Below, one piece after another: positions 45,267 through 57,796 of a stretch of 64,000 bases of DNA (its first letter is position 1; the number at the start of each line of letters is the position of its first letter). A model generated the notes under the pieces. That model saw only the letters and a program-made list of their open reading frames with translations, was not told the origin of the DNA and did not search any database. This DNA is from Buddleja alternifolia (lineage: Eukaryota > Streptophyta > Magnoliopsida > Lamiales > Scrophulariaceae), in contig CM033394.1 in assembly GCA_019426215.1 (NCBI GenBank), positions 18,620,195-18,684,194 of the forward strand, written 5' to 3'. Made by a program: the position numbers and the translations under genes.

Positions 45267-48200
45267 ATGGCTTTCTGTGGTTTTGCGTTTTGTGTGATTT
45301 TAGTGATGCTTGGGGTGGTGGCGCTGCCTTTTGAAGCCACAGGAGGCTGGCGGCGAAACCCGTGGGAACCCATAATCCGGTCTCCGGCGGACGGCGGTGA
45401 AGCGGTGGAGAACAGCACCAGGTGGGCGGTGCTGGTGGCGGGTTCAAATGGGTTTGGAAATTATCGGCATCAGGTGAGATTGCTTACTCAAAACTTCATT
45501 AATTTTTCTGACACTGCCATGTGAAATGTTATTTTTGTTATCCTTTAAATTTGGGCTCTTCTTATTCCAGGTTTTATATATAATTAATTGTTCAATTCTT
45601 GAAACCTGAAATATGTTTGTCTTTTGATTTGAGTTTAGATATAGCTTACATGATTTTCTGCACAAGCGGCTAAGAGTTCATCTTGTCTAGATATTTATTA
45701 AGACTGGATTATATGTATTTCTTCGAATTAGAGGAGCCTGTTTACGTTACACCACAAGACATTTTTGATATGAGGGGTTGAGTCTCGATTTTTATTGTTT
45801 ATTTGATTGTATTTAACTTGTTTTGATGTTTGGTTATACTTAATTAGTATTGTTGGATTAATATATGATGTAATTGCTTGATATATATTGCAATAACACA
45901 CATAACAATTAAGCATTCAACTCGAGGAGAAAAAAATGTTTTCGTTGGGTTCTTTTGGACTTTCTTCTTCGAGTATCAGCAAGCATGTCTAAAATGTAAT
46001 TTATGATATGGTATTCTGTAAAGCTGCGGTCTGGTATTCGACTTTAGCTTAAGAATTATTCAACATGAAACAGATCTTTGCTTGACTAATTGGTTAAGAT
46101 ATTATAATCATCAATTTAGGATCGAACCATTTCTGTTATTGAAACATTGTTTGATCTCATTTGAGGGGCAGATTGTTGGTTGTCGTATAATTTGGAAAAT
46201 CAGAGAGAACAAATTTTTTGAAAATCATGTCAAAACTTTCACTAATCTTTTGAAATATTTGCAAGAATGTATGGCTGTGCCTTGCTCGCTATTTATATCT
46301 GATTTTAAAAATAATGAATTGTAGAATACTTATGTCCCATTTCTCAATATCATAATCATCAAACAATTTCTTCACTGTCTTAAAGTGCCATTGTGTTTAT
46401 TTTGTTTCTCTAATTTAATCAGGCATACAATATTTACAAAACGAGCATTATGTTTCGGGAAGCTAATATGTATTTAAGTTTCTTTTACGTTATCACTCAG
46501 AGATGATTTCATTTATATTAGCTATGTGTGCACTTGTCTGGGGTGAGATGAATCAATTTACTTTTTGGTAGTAAATGGCTGCCTTAAACTCTTGTCATGG
46601 TACAGTACCTAACTTTGTAGTGTGAATGTTGTAGGCCGATGTTTGTCATGCATATCAAATACTGAAAAGAGGTGGCATGAAAGATGAGAACATTATAGTT
46701 TTCATGTATGATGATATTGTTAACAACGACCTAAACCCAAGGAAAGGAGTTATAATCAACCATCCAACAGGTGGAGATGTCTATGCAGGTGTTCCGAAGG
46801 TAGGAGTTATTTATTCAGTCTCACCTTGAGAAATCCATTGCATTTTGCATGTCGATTTGTTTTTATTTTTCCGTCCTGAATGCTTCATATGGTATTCAAT
46901 ATCTATACTCGGAATTTCTTCATTGCAACAAGGGAAGACAAGGAAATCAAAGTTTCATGTGCCAATAGACTGGTTTATTAATGGATATTGTTGATTCATT
47001 TGGACTTAAGTAGAAAAAAATATACTTTCAAAGAAGTGGTTCAATGAAAAGTTTTGGTCTGATATATTGAAAATCTTAAGCTTAAACATTACAACTGTGA
47101 GTTCTTGAGGGGGTGAAGCTTTAGTCTTACAATTTGCATCATTTTTATTTCCTGGTGGTTTGACTATCTTTCTTTTGGCTGTTTATGTTGTAGAAAGCTA
47201 CTAATAATTATTTTAGTAGATTATATCAAGTGAGGAAAGCTGAATGAATCTGTAATCTACGAAATATGGAGTTTGTTATCTTTACCGAATTGGATAGAGC
47301 ACAAAAAATTTGTTATTCATCAAATATTGTTATCCATTGGATTGATTGAAGGGTCCAGGCTTCAGTTGTTAAAAGCGATTTATTTCGAATTTTCAGCTGT
47401 TGCAGTGGAGGTCCCATGTGTCCTTTTTATTTTCTACATCCTATGTCACCATAAGTAAAGAAGATAGCCAAATAAGACTATTAAAACGAAGCACAGTTAT
47501 CAATTGTTCTTCTTGGTATCTTGTTCAGCACAATGTGATAGCAAGTTTCTTCAGGATATGTATTTTCTAAGGAGTGAAATTCAATATAAGTATTATAAGT
47601 TATGCATTGATGGAAAATGTCCACGAGTTTTGTGCTCATGGATTTCAATTAGGAAACAACTGATGTGTTTATAAAAAATCGTGAATGTTTTTCTTACGTA
47701 GTTGTTTTATTACTAAGTGGAGTGACTCATAATGGATACACCTTAATGTCTGCTTGTTCTAGGACTATACTGGTGAGCAAGTCACATCTGAGAACTTGTA
47801 CGCAGTGATCCTAGGTGACAAAAGTGCTGTAAAAGGTGGAAGCAGGAAAGTTGTCAATAGTAAACCCAATGACCGGATATTTTTATACTATTCAGATCAT
47901 GGTGGCCCGGGAGTGCTCGGTGAATTGATTGAACAGTATCTCGTGCTATTCTTTATTTTCACATAAAGGCATCTTGGAAATCTAATGAATTAGTTGGACG
48001 GTTGATTTTTAATTTCAGGAATGCCAAATATGCCTTACGTTTACGCGAAAGACTTCATTGATGTTCTAAGAAAGAAGCATGCTTCTGGATCCTATAAGGA
48101 GATGGTAAGTGGTTTCTCTGGAACAATGTATGTATTTTTGTTCTATTACCTCTATTGACAAACTTCAGTGAGTTGCATTGGCGTTTTGTGTTTTGTAGGT

Positions 48201-50385
48201 TATATATGTTGAAGCGTGTGAAAGTGGAAGCATATTTGAAGGTATGATGCCTGATAATCTTAACATTTATGTGACCACGGCATCAAATGCCGAAGAGAGT
48301 AGCTGGGGAACTTACTGTCCCGGGATGGATCCTGCCCCACCGCCCGAGTACATAACATGTTTAGGAGATTTGTATAGTGTTGCTTGGATGGAAGACAGGT
48401 ATGCATAATCCGTTTTTAATAAAGGGAGAATTGCAGCATTGGTTCCATAGGATGGGGCCTGTTTCATTTTTAGTGTCATTGCTTACAAATTTGCAAAATT
48501 AGTCCCATAGAATTTATTTTGTTTTGCATTACCGCTAGAAAGCGGAATGGAACTGTTAGTTTGATCACTTCCACTAATAGATTTAACAGCACGTGCATGA
48601 AACCCGCAATATCTGTGTTCTGCCGTTCTTGTAAATATCTTCCAATAATTCATCATGGATATTTTTAAGCATTTGTGAAATACTGAGTTTGTGCCTGATG
48701 TCTGTGAATTTTCTGAATTGCTCTAATGACTTAAAACACGGATCAGGGCATTTTGTTTGTTCTCGACTAACATGGGAGAATTAGTTGGATATATCTGAAT
48801 ATTTTTGCATATAGTTTTTGAAGCCTGTAGGTAGATAACATGTTTTAGTATTTTGAAAGTGGTCGTGTAACTTTGTCTGCAGTGAGTCTCATAACCTCAA
48901 AAGAGAAACGGTAGAGCAGCAATATCAACAGGTGCCTATCCGTATTAAATGCATCTATATATATATGTATGTATAATTTGATTTGTAACCTTATATGGGT
49001 CAACGGAAAATAAATATGCTATAAAATTGTGACTCTATGTAGGTGAAGGAAAGAACTTCAAACTACGACACCTACAATGCTGGATCTCATGTTATGGAAT
49101 ATGGGAACAGGAGCATTAAATCCGAAAAGCTCTACTTGTACCTAGGTTTTGATCCTGCAACTGAAAACCTTCCTCCTAACAGCATCGACGTTAAAGATCA
49201 CATGGATGTCGTCAACCAAAGAGATGCAGATCTTCTCTTTCTATGGGAAAGGGTGAGTTAATACCTTTTATGTTTCTCTGCAAACTCTGTAAGAATAATC
49301 AACACTAGTGACAGAATGTTAAGTTCCAAAGACAAAGTTGGTGTTAATAATAATTTTGCTACGTTAATAAACTCAAAATTTTCAATATGGTCAAGAATCC
49401 TGTCTAACTTGTCATTCTTGATGAAAAGTGGATAAAGTGACCACTATTAACAATTAGTATTTGTATATCGATAACTTTGTGGAAATATGAATATCGTTGT
49501 AGAACCATTGTGGTAACTTTTGTTGTCACTATGTTATTAACTAATGGTGATGGCAGATATTAAATTCTTTATAGCCCTGATCGTTAATATCGCCAATATA
49601 TGCACGATTTTCCTTCATTATTGAACTTGCAGGTATAATTATTGTGGCAAGTAAGAATTCTTGTCACTTGATATATATATATTTGTTATCTATCTAGTCA
49701 TTATGACTCGCCTTTCCTGTGGAGTTGGTCTTTTCCAGCTTCGAAATATATTAAAATGTCTCATGGAGTTGGTTTTTTACTAATATAGCTCAAGATATGT
49801 TATTTTGAATTGAACTTGAGCCCTCTTTTTCCTATAGCAATACTCTGATTTTACCAGTTTTTCATGTTCGTTCTATGATGAGTGAGTTCAGTTTATTGTG
49901 TTTGCCCAATGTGCAGTACAAAAAGATGGACGATGGTACAGGGCAGAAGGCAGAGCTCCTAAAGCAGATAACAGATACGATGCTGCACAGAGAACATTTG
50001 GACGGTAGCATAGATATTATTGGCCTGGTTCTATTTGGGGCAGAGAAGGGCCCGTCTATTCTGAAATCAGTCCGAGGCCATGGTTTGCCCCTCGCAGATG
50101 ACTGGAACTGTTTGAAATCAACGGTAAGTTTAAGTTGAACTTTATGGAATTATGTCGTGTAAATTTTTATGTGTTACTCATTTATATACGGGTGAATGAT
50201 AGGTTCGATTGTTCGAAGCACATTGCGGGTCATTGACTCAATATGGGATGAAACACATGCGGGCCTTTGCAAATATTTGCAATAAAGGGGTCTGTCAAGC
50301 AGACATGGAGGAAGCTTGTATGGTTGCATGTGGTGGGCATGTCGATTCTGAATGGAGTCCTTCAAATAGAGGTTATAGTGCCTAA
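45267..50385 (+). CDS. VPE: Vacuolar processing enzyme (legumain, asparaginyl endopeptidase)
   Basis: Nine exons: 45267-45473, 46635-46799, 47763-47919, 48019-48104, 48199-48398, 48883-48931, 49043-49252, 49917-50123, 50203-50385. All introns are GT-AG and phases fit, giving 487 residues, normal for plant VPEs. An N-terminal signal peptide ([14 protein letters not shown]) is followed by [14 protein letters not shown], the C13 entry block. Catalytic His170 lies in YYSDHGGPG and Cys212 in YVEACESGS. The C-terminal prodomain contains cysteine-rich [20 protein letters not shown] and ends GYSA. It cleaves after Asn (and Asp) in the vacuole, maturing storage proteins and proteases and acting in programmed cell death; it self-activates at acid pH. 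ATG 45267 (CAAATGG) was chosen because it gives a normal length and signal peptide. No stop or frameshift was seen. Subtype not assigned. Confidence 0.95.
45842..45908 (-). repeat. 67-bp segment in legumain intron 1 shared with 8476-8542
   Basis: Exact reverse complement of 8476-8542. It lies in the 1161-bp first intron, close to the exon 1 donor. Confidence 0.8.
48420..48600. repeat. MITE-like half element in legumain intron 5
   Basis: GGGAGAATTGCAGCATTGG and AAAATTAGTCCCATAGAATT are wordings seen in Mutator-type MITE arms (compare 63446-63660). No second arm or target duplication was found. It enlarges the 484-bp intron. Confidence 0.4.
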
Positions 50386-51446
50386 TAAATTCATGTACGC
50401 AGATGGACGTGCACTGTTTATATATGCACTTGCACTGTTTTAAGTTATACAAGTAAAAACGCATGATTCTCTCATTGAGTATAGCTTCGCCTTTGTTTGC
50501 ATCATGATTTTTGTTCTTTTTTTTTTTTTGTGTGTGATTTTGTCGAGATCTTTTGCAAGTAGCGGGTGATTTATGTGAAAAGGAAAAAATGGAGGCCCGA
50601 CTGCCCTACTTGATTAGGGGGTGGAGAATGGGTCAGACAGAGACTGGAAATATTCATTATTGGATTTGAGGCGACGGTAACAAGTTGTCACGGAAAGGGT
50701 GAATGGAGTTATATAAAGGCATAAATGTTTGAGCTGAAGAGTATGTTATGATATCCATTTCAGGAGAAAATCAGGCTGATGTTGGCCTCTGAGGTTTCAT
50801 ACGGACAGGATGGATTTTCTTTTCAGGCCTAATACAACAAAATTGGGGCTAAATTTAATTTTTTTACACTTTGGGTAGGCCCACAGTGCAAAGCAGTGGA
50901 TGCGTTATGAATATGGGAACTTTCCTTCTGTGGAATTTGAACTCTTCCTTGCCATAGAAAAAGGCACACGAAGCGGAGGATGAACGAGTGCGCTTTGATG
51001 TCTTGCAGTCGGTTCTATTTGGCCTTCATCTTCAACCAAAGTTGTACAAGGGCTCACACGAGGGCTCCTTTACTAGGTAGTGCCGATGATGCATTCAAAC
51101 TCTCATTTTATCAAGGTATGCTACTCGTAGCAGAGTAGCTTCAAATAAAATGGCAATCAAGATGGGTGACGACTGTGCATGCAAACTCGGATTACACTAA
51201 AAGTGGACTTACCTTATCTCATAGCATCTACATCAACTTAATCACTCTATTAGTTGTGCAGAGGTGGTCGTTGTAGTGGGAAGAGGAAAGAACGTGGTCG
51301 TTATTGTGGGGAAGAAGAAAAAACCCGTATGCAATGGTAAAAGGATTAGGGGAATGGCCAAGAATACAAAAAATAAAAGAGAGAGTAATAGTTAAGGATG
51401 TATTTGAAAATTTACAACGTAGGGAAGGAAACTAACGTGGAATTGT
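50386..51446. other. 3' flank of the legumain gene
   Basis: AATAAATTC overlaps the stop codon region (50384-50392) and is a possible polyadenylation signal. Beyond about 50550 no gene or repeat was recognised. Confidence 0.45.
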
Positions 51447-51823
51447 GGGAAAAATGCAATTTTGGTTCTATAACTTAGCGCATGTGTGCTTTTGGTCCCA
51501 ATATTTTCAACTTTAGCATTATGGGACGCCCACAACTCTAAAAAATGTGTATTTTTGGTCCCATGATATGATTACGTCATGTATTTGATGGAATTGGCAT
51601 GTACGGCTTACATTTTTTGGAATTATGGGATCAAAAACGCACATTTGTGGTGATCCCGCGTGATCCGAACATGCTAATTCCGAATAATTACATGATGTAA
51701 TCGTATATTGGGACCAAAAACACACATTTTTTGAAGTTATGGGACTTATAATGTTAAAGTAAAAAATAATGGGACAAAAAGCACACACGAGACACGTTGT
51801 GGGACCAAAATTGCAATTTTCCC
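51447..51823. mobile_element. Mutator-type MITE with long TIRs
   Basis: The left arm GGGAAAAATGCAATTTTGG and the complement of the right arm (GGGAAAATTGCAATTTTGG) pair for most of the 377 bp. The flanks TGGAATTGT (51438-51446) and TAGAATTGT (51824-51832) match at 8 of 9 positions. No coding capacity. Confidence 0.88.
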
Positions 51824-51849
51824 TAGAATTGTATACTTTAAGGCTAAGA

Positions 51850-52015
51850 ACTGAATTTGTATTTTGTGTTTATCTCTTTACGCAAACGTGTGGGGGAATT
51901 TTACACAATACATTTTATTAGGTAAGAGAATTTGTATTTTGTGTTTATCTCTTTTATGCAAGCGTGTGAGGGAATTATACATAATACATTTTACTGGGTA
52001 AGAAGGGTAAACACT
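51850..52015. repeat. ~75-bp minisatellite, two units
   Basis: TTGTATTTTGTGTTTATCTC ... GCAAGCGTGTG ... ACAATACATTTTA recurs twice here and again at 54680-54890. Confidence 0.75.
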
Positions 52016-52420
52016 TGGAGACTGAATAACTAAGTTCAAGTAACATGATTCTGTTTTTATATTTAGGGTGAGTTCCGCCCAACTTTTATATAATTGATTT
52101 TTGCAGAATTGATTATAGTAAAAGGTAGGAATTTCAAATTTTCCAAAACATGGTTTTGTAGCACAAAAATGCTCAAACGAGATCATAGGAAAGGGGGAGC
52201 AAATGCACCAAAAATTGTGGTTAGGAGTCCAAACGAAATTTTTTAACATTTTAAAAGTGGGGCCAAATGACCTCTTAGTTCAACTTTTCTATTTAGTTAT
52301 TTAAATACAAAAAAATTGTCATCTATGTACGCGTGTTATTTATTTAACCCTCTTTCTCATATTCTTACGATACATTTAAATCAAACGCCAAATATATATA
52401 TATATATTTATATATATATA
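52016..52420. repeat. Tandem segmental duplication, copy 1, left part
   Basis: Aligns with 55236-55660 (ACTAAGTTCAAGTAACATG, GTTTTTATATTTAGGGTGAG, CTCAAACGAGATCATAGG, CCTCTTAGTTCAACTTTTC). Ends in the TA microsatellite where the TIR element sits. Confidence 0.8.
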
Positions 52421-54220
52421 GAGGATATGGATCAAATACATCCCTACAGTTTAGGTAAGATATAAGACTCAATCTAGACCATTTAAACCATTTGATCCCA
52501 AGGTCCATATTTAAAGCCATTATTTCGGATTTTATATTTAATTTAATGGTGATTGGGGCATTTTGGTCAATAGGTCTAACAAACCTATGCAAATAACATG
52601 CAGGAGCCAAATCAAATCCCTTATTTTACTCAATAAAATATTCTTCTTCCATTTTTAATTACTCCTTCCAAGCTCAGTAAACAGAAGATACGTTTGATAC
52701 AGAAAACAATAAATTCATATTCAATTCATATATCATCAATTCATCATCGACAATTTCATCTCGCATTGGCAATTCATCATTAATATAAGATATATTCATC
52801 TGCAATTCATCATCGTCAATTCACGTAGTAAAAATTACATACAGTAGCTGTTTGTATGTATTTTTTGTGTGTTCATTTTCGAGATCGTCGCTGTAAAGAT
52901 TGAAAGTTTGGAAATTAAGAATTCGTCTTTTGTTAAATTTTGTGAAATGATTAGGTCTTTTTTATTTCATGAAGTGAATTTGATACTTTCATAACAGAAT
53001 TCATCTTCTGTTATAAGAATTCATTTTGTGAGTTGATTATTTATGAAGTGAATTTGATACTTGCATGCGTAGATGTTCATTTAATATTGTTTTCTTCAAA
53101 AAAATTACATTAAACCATTATACAGTATCTTATACACCATTATACAGTAGTTTATAAACCATTATATAGTAACTACAACAGTGATATACAGTGTGTGTTT
53201 ATTCATCATACAACTACAATCTTATAAACCATTATATAATATGTTATAACACATTATACAGTATCTTATCACATATTATACAGTATATGATAACACATTA
53301 TATAGTGTGTGTTTATACATCATACAACTACAATCTTATAAACCATTATACAGTATATTATAACACATTATACAACATCTTATAACCCATTATACAGTAT
53401 ATGATAACACATTATACAGTGTGTGTTATACATCATACAACTACAATTTTCACATTATACAGTTACTTATAACCCATTATACAGTATATGACAACACATT
53501 ATACAGTGTGTGTTTATTCATCATACAACTACAATCTTATAAACCATTATACAGTATGTTATAACACATTATACAGCGTGTGTTTATACATTCTGGGAGT
53601 ATTTTTCGACCTCATATTTGCTAAAAGAATCGAATATATTGCTTCTATAGTGTGATTTTACTTCAATTGATGCAAAATTGATGCAAAATGGAAGCAAAAT
53701 TGATGCAAAAGCTTGATTTGCATGATATTTGACATATTTGTTGGTCATATTTGCTTGACACATTTTGCATAAAGATAAAAGTCCCATCAGAAAATAGTAG
53801 GAAATACAAGAATGGATTTCTGTTAACCAAAAGAAAATGAAAAAATTCTTGTTGGTTGTAATCTTCCCAGAATTGCAAAACCCCATAGAAATTCTTCGAC
53901 AATTGAAAAATCTCAAAAGCGCCGATAACGCGACCCTAATTTCTGTGAAGAAAAAGATCGATGCAAAAACTTCACCTTATTTGCGTGAGTTAATTTTGGA
54001 AACAAATTATGGGGGAGATTTTGTGCGTTTCAATTTGAGAGATTTTAGGAAGATGCTGTATAATGATATTTTTTTACTATTATACCCCTGATTTAATTGG
54101 AATCAATTTCCCACCTATTTTTTGCTTCTTTTTTGAACTGTTGGATTTAATGGATCCAATGGTGTAGATTCAGTTTTATATCTTATGTAATATAGGGTGT
54201 GTATTAGATCTTGACCTTAT
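52421..54220. mobile_element. TIR element with internal 22-bp minisatellite
   Basis: Left 52421-52505 and the complement of 54135-54220 align as imperfect inverted repeats (GATCAAATACA / GATCTAATACA, TAAGATATAAGACT / TAAGATATAAAACT). The element lies within a TA microsatellite; copy 2 of the duplication (near 55625-55663) has the same microsatellite without it, so it acts as an empty site. Superfamily unresolved: the TSD is hidden in the TA run. Contains a short frame (53837-54091) with no recognised domain. Confidence 0.72.
53114..53600. repeat. ~22-bp minisatellite
   Basis: Units of ATTATACAGTATATTATAACAC type. A higher-order unit of ~114 bp is marked by ACAGTGTGTGTTTAT near 53190, 53304, 53418 and 53505. 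Confidence 0.85.
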
Positions 54221-54680
54221 ATATATATATAACATAGAGTAGTGTTTGTTTAATTAGACAATTTCGACTGAAATACTAATTTTTTAGAGTTTTGAATTTT
54301 TTAAATCTAAAGAAGTATATTCATTGGTTGATCATTTAATTTCATATATTTAATACTCATATTATCATAACTATTTCTCCTTGATTAAAGCCATAAAATG
54401 TGATTTGAAATTTGGATTTTTCATTATTTAGAATAACAACCATCTATTTATAAGACACACCCTTTGGAATGCATCTTCTCTACTACTTCCTCTCATCTAA
54501 TCCATAATGGAGGCTAAACGTAAACAAATTTTATTTTTAACCATCGCATCCCCTTTCCTTTATGTTTTTGTGCATTTTAAAATTTGTATTCTCAGTTTGG
54601 TCATTTCTTTTTGCCTTCGATGTTTTGTTAATAGCATGATCATGCCTTCTTGCACAATAATGGTTGCTATTTTGTGTTAT
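54221..54680 (+). pseudogene. Duplicated gene-start-like segment, copy 1
   Basis: A TATA-like CTATTTATAAGAC near 54443 precedes ATG 54507 by ~60 bp. The frame begins MEAKRKQILFLTIASP and then a hydrophobic stretch that could be a signal or membrane segment. It runs into minisatellite and poly-G at 54690-54846, so the 135-residue reading is not credible beyond about residue 55. No domain recognised. The paralogue is at 55664-56115. Confidence 0.4.
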
Positions 54681-54890
54681 CTCTTTTACGCAATACATTT
54701 TACAAGTAAAATAATTTGTATTTTGTGTTTATCTCTTTTACGCAAGCATGTGGGGGAATTATATACAATACATTTTACAAGTAAAAGAATTTATATTTTG
54801 TATTTATCTCTTTTACGCAAGCGTGTGGGCCGGGGGGGGGGGGGGGTTATACACAATACCTTTTACTGGGTAAGCGGGGTAAACACTTGG
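54680..54890. repeat. ~75-bp minisatellite with poly-G tract
   Basis: Two to three units like those at 51850-52015, with a run of 14 G near 54833-54846, ending in GGGTAAACACTTGG as the first array does. Confidence 0.75.
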
Positions 54891-55235
54891 ATTGTTGGAC
54901 TTAGTCCAGCATAGAGTTTTTCAAGAATTCATGTGTCTTTTTTTTGTTTTTCTTTTTTGGGGGGTTGATTTTTTTATACATACGTAGTTCAGAAGGACTA
55001 TGAGGCAATTCTGAAAATCAAATTTTATGGAATTTTGTCAATCTTTAACTTAATACAAAGAAATGACTAACTTTGCTTGATAAATGACTAAATCTGCAAT
55101 TTTTTTAAAACATTGGAGTTAAAAACAAAATCCTGTAAAACTTAGTGTTAAAAGTAAAGTGAGCCATCATTTAAACAAAATATGCAATTTGGCCCCAAAT
55201 TTGATTGATGATTGAACATAGCTCGATTGTCCAGA
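54891..55235. other. Non-genic spacer
   Basis: Between minisatellite and duplication copy 2. Nothing recognised. Confidence 0.45.
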
Positions 55236-55621
55236 AAAATGGAGACTGAATAACTAAGTTTGAGTAACATGATTCTGTTTTTATATTTAGGGTGAGTTTC
55301 GCCCAATTTTTATATAATTGATGATGATTGGTTTTTGCGGAATTGATTATAGTAAAAGGTAATAATTTTAATTTTTTCAAAACGTGATTTTGTAACGCAA
55401 AAATGCTCAAACGAGATCATAGGAAAGGGGGCCAAACGCACCGAAAATTGTGGTTAGGGGTCCAAATGAAATTTTTTAGCATTTTAAAAGTTTGGCCAAA
55501 TGACCTCTTAGTTCAACTTTTCTATTTAGTTATTTAAATACAAAAAAATTGTCATCTATATACGCGTGTTATTTATTTAACTCTCTTTCTCATATTCTTA
55601 TGATACATTTAAATCAAACGC

Positions 55622-55666
<45 letters not shown>

Positions 55667-56115
55667 GAGAGTAGTGTTCGACTTTAATTAGACAATTTTG
55701 ACTGAAATACTAATTTTTCAGAGTATTGAATTTTTTAAATCTGAAGAAGTATATTCATTGGTTGATCATTTAATTTCATATATTTAATACTCATATTATC
55801 ATAACTATTTCTCCTTGATTAAAGCCATAAAATGTGATTTGAAATTTGTATTTTTTATTATTTAGAATAACAACCATCTATTTATAAGACACACCCTTTG
55901 GAATGCCTCTTCACTACTTCCTATCATCTAATTCATAATGGAGGCTAAAGGTACATAAATTTTATTTTTAACCATCGCATCCCCTCTCCTTTTTGTTTTT
56001 GTGCATTTTAAAATTTGTATTCTCAGTTTGGTCATTTCTTTTTGCCTTCGATGTTTTGTCAATAGCATGATCACGCCTTCTTGCACAATAATGGTTGCTA
56101 TAGCACATAGATAGG
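55236..56115 (+). pseudogene. Duplicated gene-start-like segment, copy 2
   Basis: The left part (55236-55660) matches 52016-52420 and the right part (55664-56115) matches 54221-54660, including CTATTTATAAGAC and ATAATGGAGGCTAAA. After six codons this copy has an in-frame TAA, so the short signal-like peptide of copy 1 cannot be made. The uninterrupted TA microsatellite at 55625-55663 is the empty-site equivalent of the TIR element. Confidence 0.5.
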
Positions 56116-56199
56116 AGTAGAATTGAAAGAAAGGAGTGGTCAATTGGCACTCCGATTGAAATTGATTTTAGAAATTTCGAGACTCCAAATTTCATTTAA

Positions 56200-57110
56200 T
56201 TAAAAGTGTGTGTAATGTGGATCACATTTCGATCCCATTATATAAATGATAGCAATTGTCATGGGACTCTTGAGAATGACCTCTTTGTTGAAGATTTTAT
56301 TATAATATATTTGTCAAATTACATATATTTTCATTCAGCTTCTTTCCGAACTACCAATCTACCATGATACCAATAGAGAAGGTACATATCTTAGCATGCT
56401 TGGAATCAAAATATAGAGATTTCAAAAAATCACGTACCTATTAACACTATCGACCAATAGAGACCAATCTATAGTATACTATTATATATTTGAAGGGGGT
56501 GTCTGACCTCAATTGCACAAGTTTGATCCAAATTCTAAATTATCAGAATTTTGAATTTTTGTTTATTTCTTAAAAAAGTTTGATTGGTTACTTTAAATTT
56601 TTGAAATCTTCTCCATCAATAAATATATTCCAATTTGCGTGGCTAGATTGAAGTTTTCCATGATTAAATCATAATGCATTTACTCTTCTCAAAAAATAAG
56701 GAAACATATCAATTAAAATAATTTAAAATTGAATATGTACTAAATGTTTTCACACAATTATACAATCTTCCAGCCCAAGGACTCTTCTCTGAAAACTTCC
56801 GTCTGACAATAACTCCAAAAGTCCAGCATTATTGTGACAAGCAGAAAAATCAAATTCGACTGCGTGAAGTCCTCAAACTCGGATAGCGTCATGTTTCCTT
56901 CGTCCCATTCAAGAGTACAATTGATATTCATATATTTGTTACATATGATCATCAAACCCTGTTTGATATTTTTTCATATTAATATGTTCAAAACATTTTT
57001 ATCCTAAACTCATATTATTTATATCTTATTCGGTTTCTCTTTGATTTATTGTTGCAATCTATTATTGCTTTCATTGTTTTTTTCTTGTAATCTTTTCTTC
57101 TCTTTTTGTT
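56200..57110. other. AT-rich intergenic sequence
   Basis: No gene, RNA or repeat border recognised. Short frames at 56758-56955 (minus) lack any domain. Confidence 0.5.
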
Positions 57111-57361
57111 CAGTACTGTGGATTTATTGGTGAATTTTTCTTAACTTTCCTTTCATTGTTTTTTGCAAATATTTATTTTCATGATTTATTTAGTTTTCAT
57201 ATTTTTCTATATTTATGTAATATATTCATAAATATTCAGTACTTTGGATTTCTTGGTGAATTTTTCTTAACTTTCCTTTCATTGTTTTTTGCAAATATTT
57301 ATTTTCATGATTTATTTAGTTTTCATATTTTTCTATATTTATGTCATATATTCATAAATAT
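57111..57361 (+). repeat. 126-bp tandem repeat, two units
   Basis: CAGTACT(G/T)TGGATTT starts units at 57111 and 57237. The second unit ends at the LTR border (57361). Part of a further unit follows the retrotransposon at 62740-62795. Confidence 0.85.
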
Positions 57362-57796
57362 TGATATGTACCAGCTTTAAAGAATAAAAAGTGCAAAAGA
57401 AATCAAGGAAGAAAACTTAAAAGGAGGTCTTTAGAAATTTTACAAGTAAACTCACGCTTTTGGCAACAAGAAGAAGCTGCCTTTAGTACACATATAAGAT
57501 ATGTTTTGCAGTAGATTTGTATTTGGCTAAACAATACTTTGAAGCAGTTAGTTTAAACTAACCAATCTATTACTCTTAGTTAGGAAATTAGTTGAAAACC
57601 CAAGTATAAAAAGGGAAAGTCAGTTCAAAGTTGGTTATCGATTGGGTAATTGATCAATTATAATTTTCTTTTTTCTTGAACCTTTCTCTCTAGTTTGTGA
57701 GATTCTTGGAATTCATTTTAGAATTGATTCAATATATTCGATTCTCTGGTGATTTCTATTGTTTCTCTCCCATTATTGATCCGGCGGATTGTATCA
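57362..57796 (+). repeat. 5' LTR (435 bp)
   Basis: TGATATGTACCAG to GATTGTATCA. A TATA-like GTATAAAAAGG lies at about 57603. Confidence 0.93.

Noticed and set aside
46082..46324. 80-residue frame in legumain intron 1
   Set aside because: Inside an intron with clean GT-AG borders, no domain, composition of intron DNA.
53191..53385. Tyr/Asn/Ile-rich frame
   Set aside because: Product of the 22-bp minisatellite.
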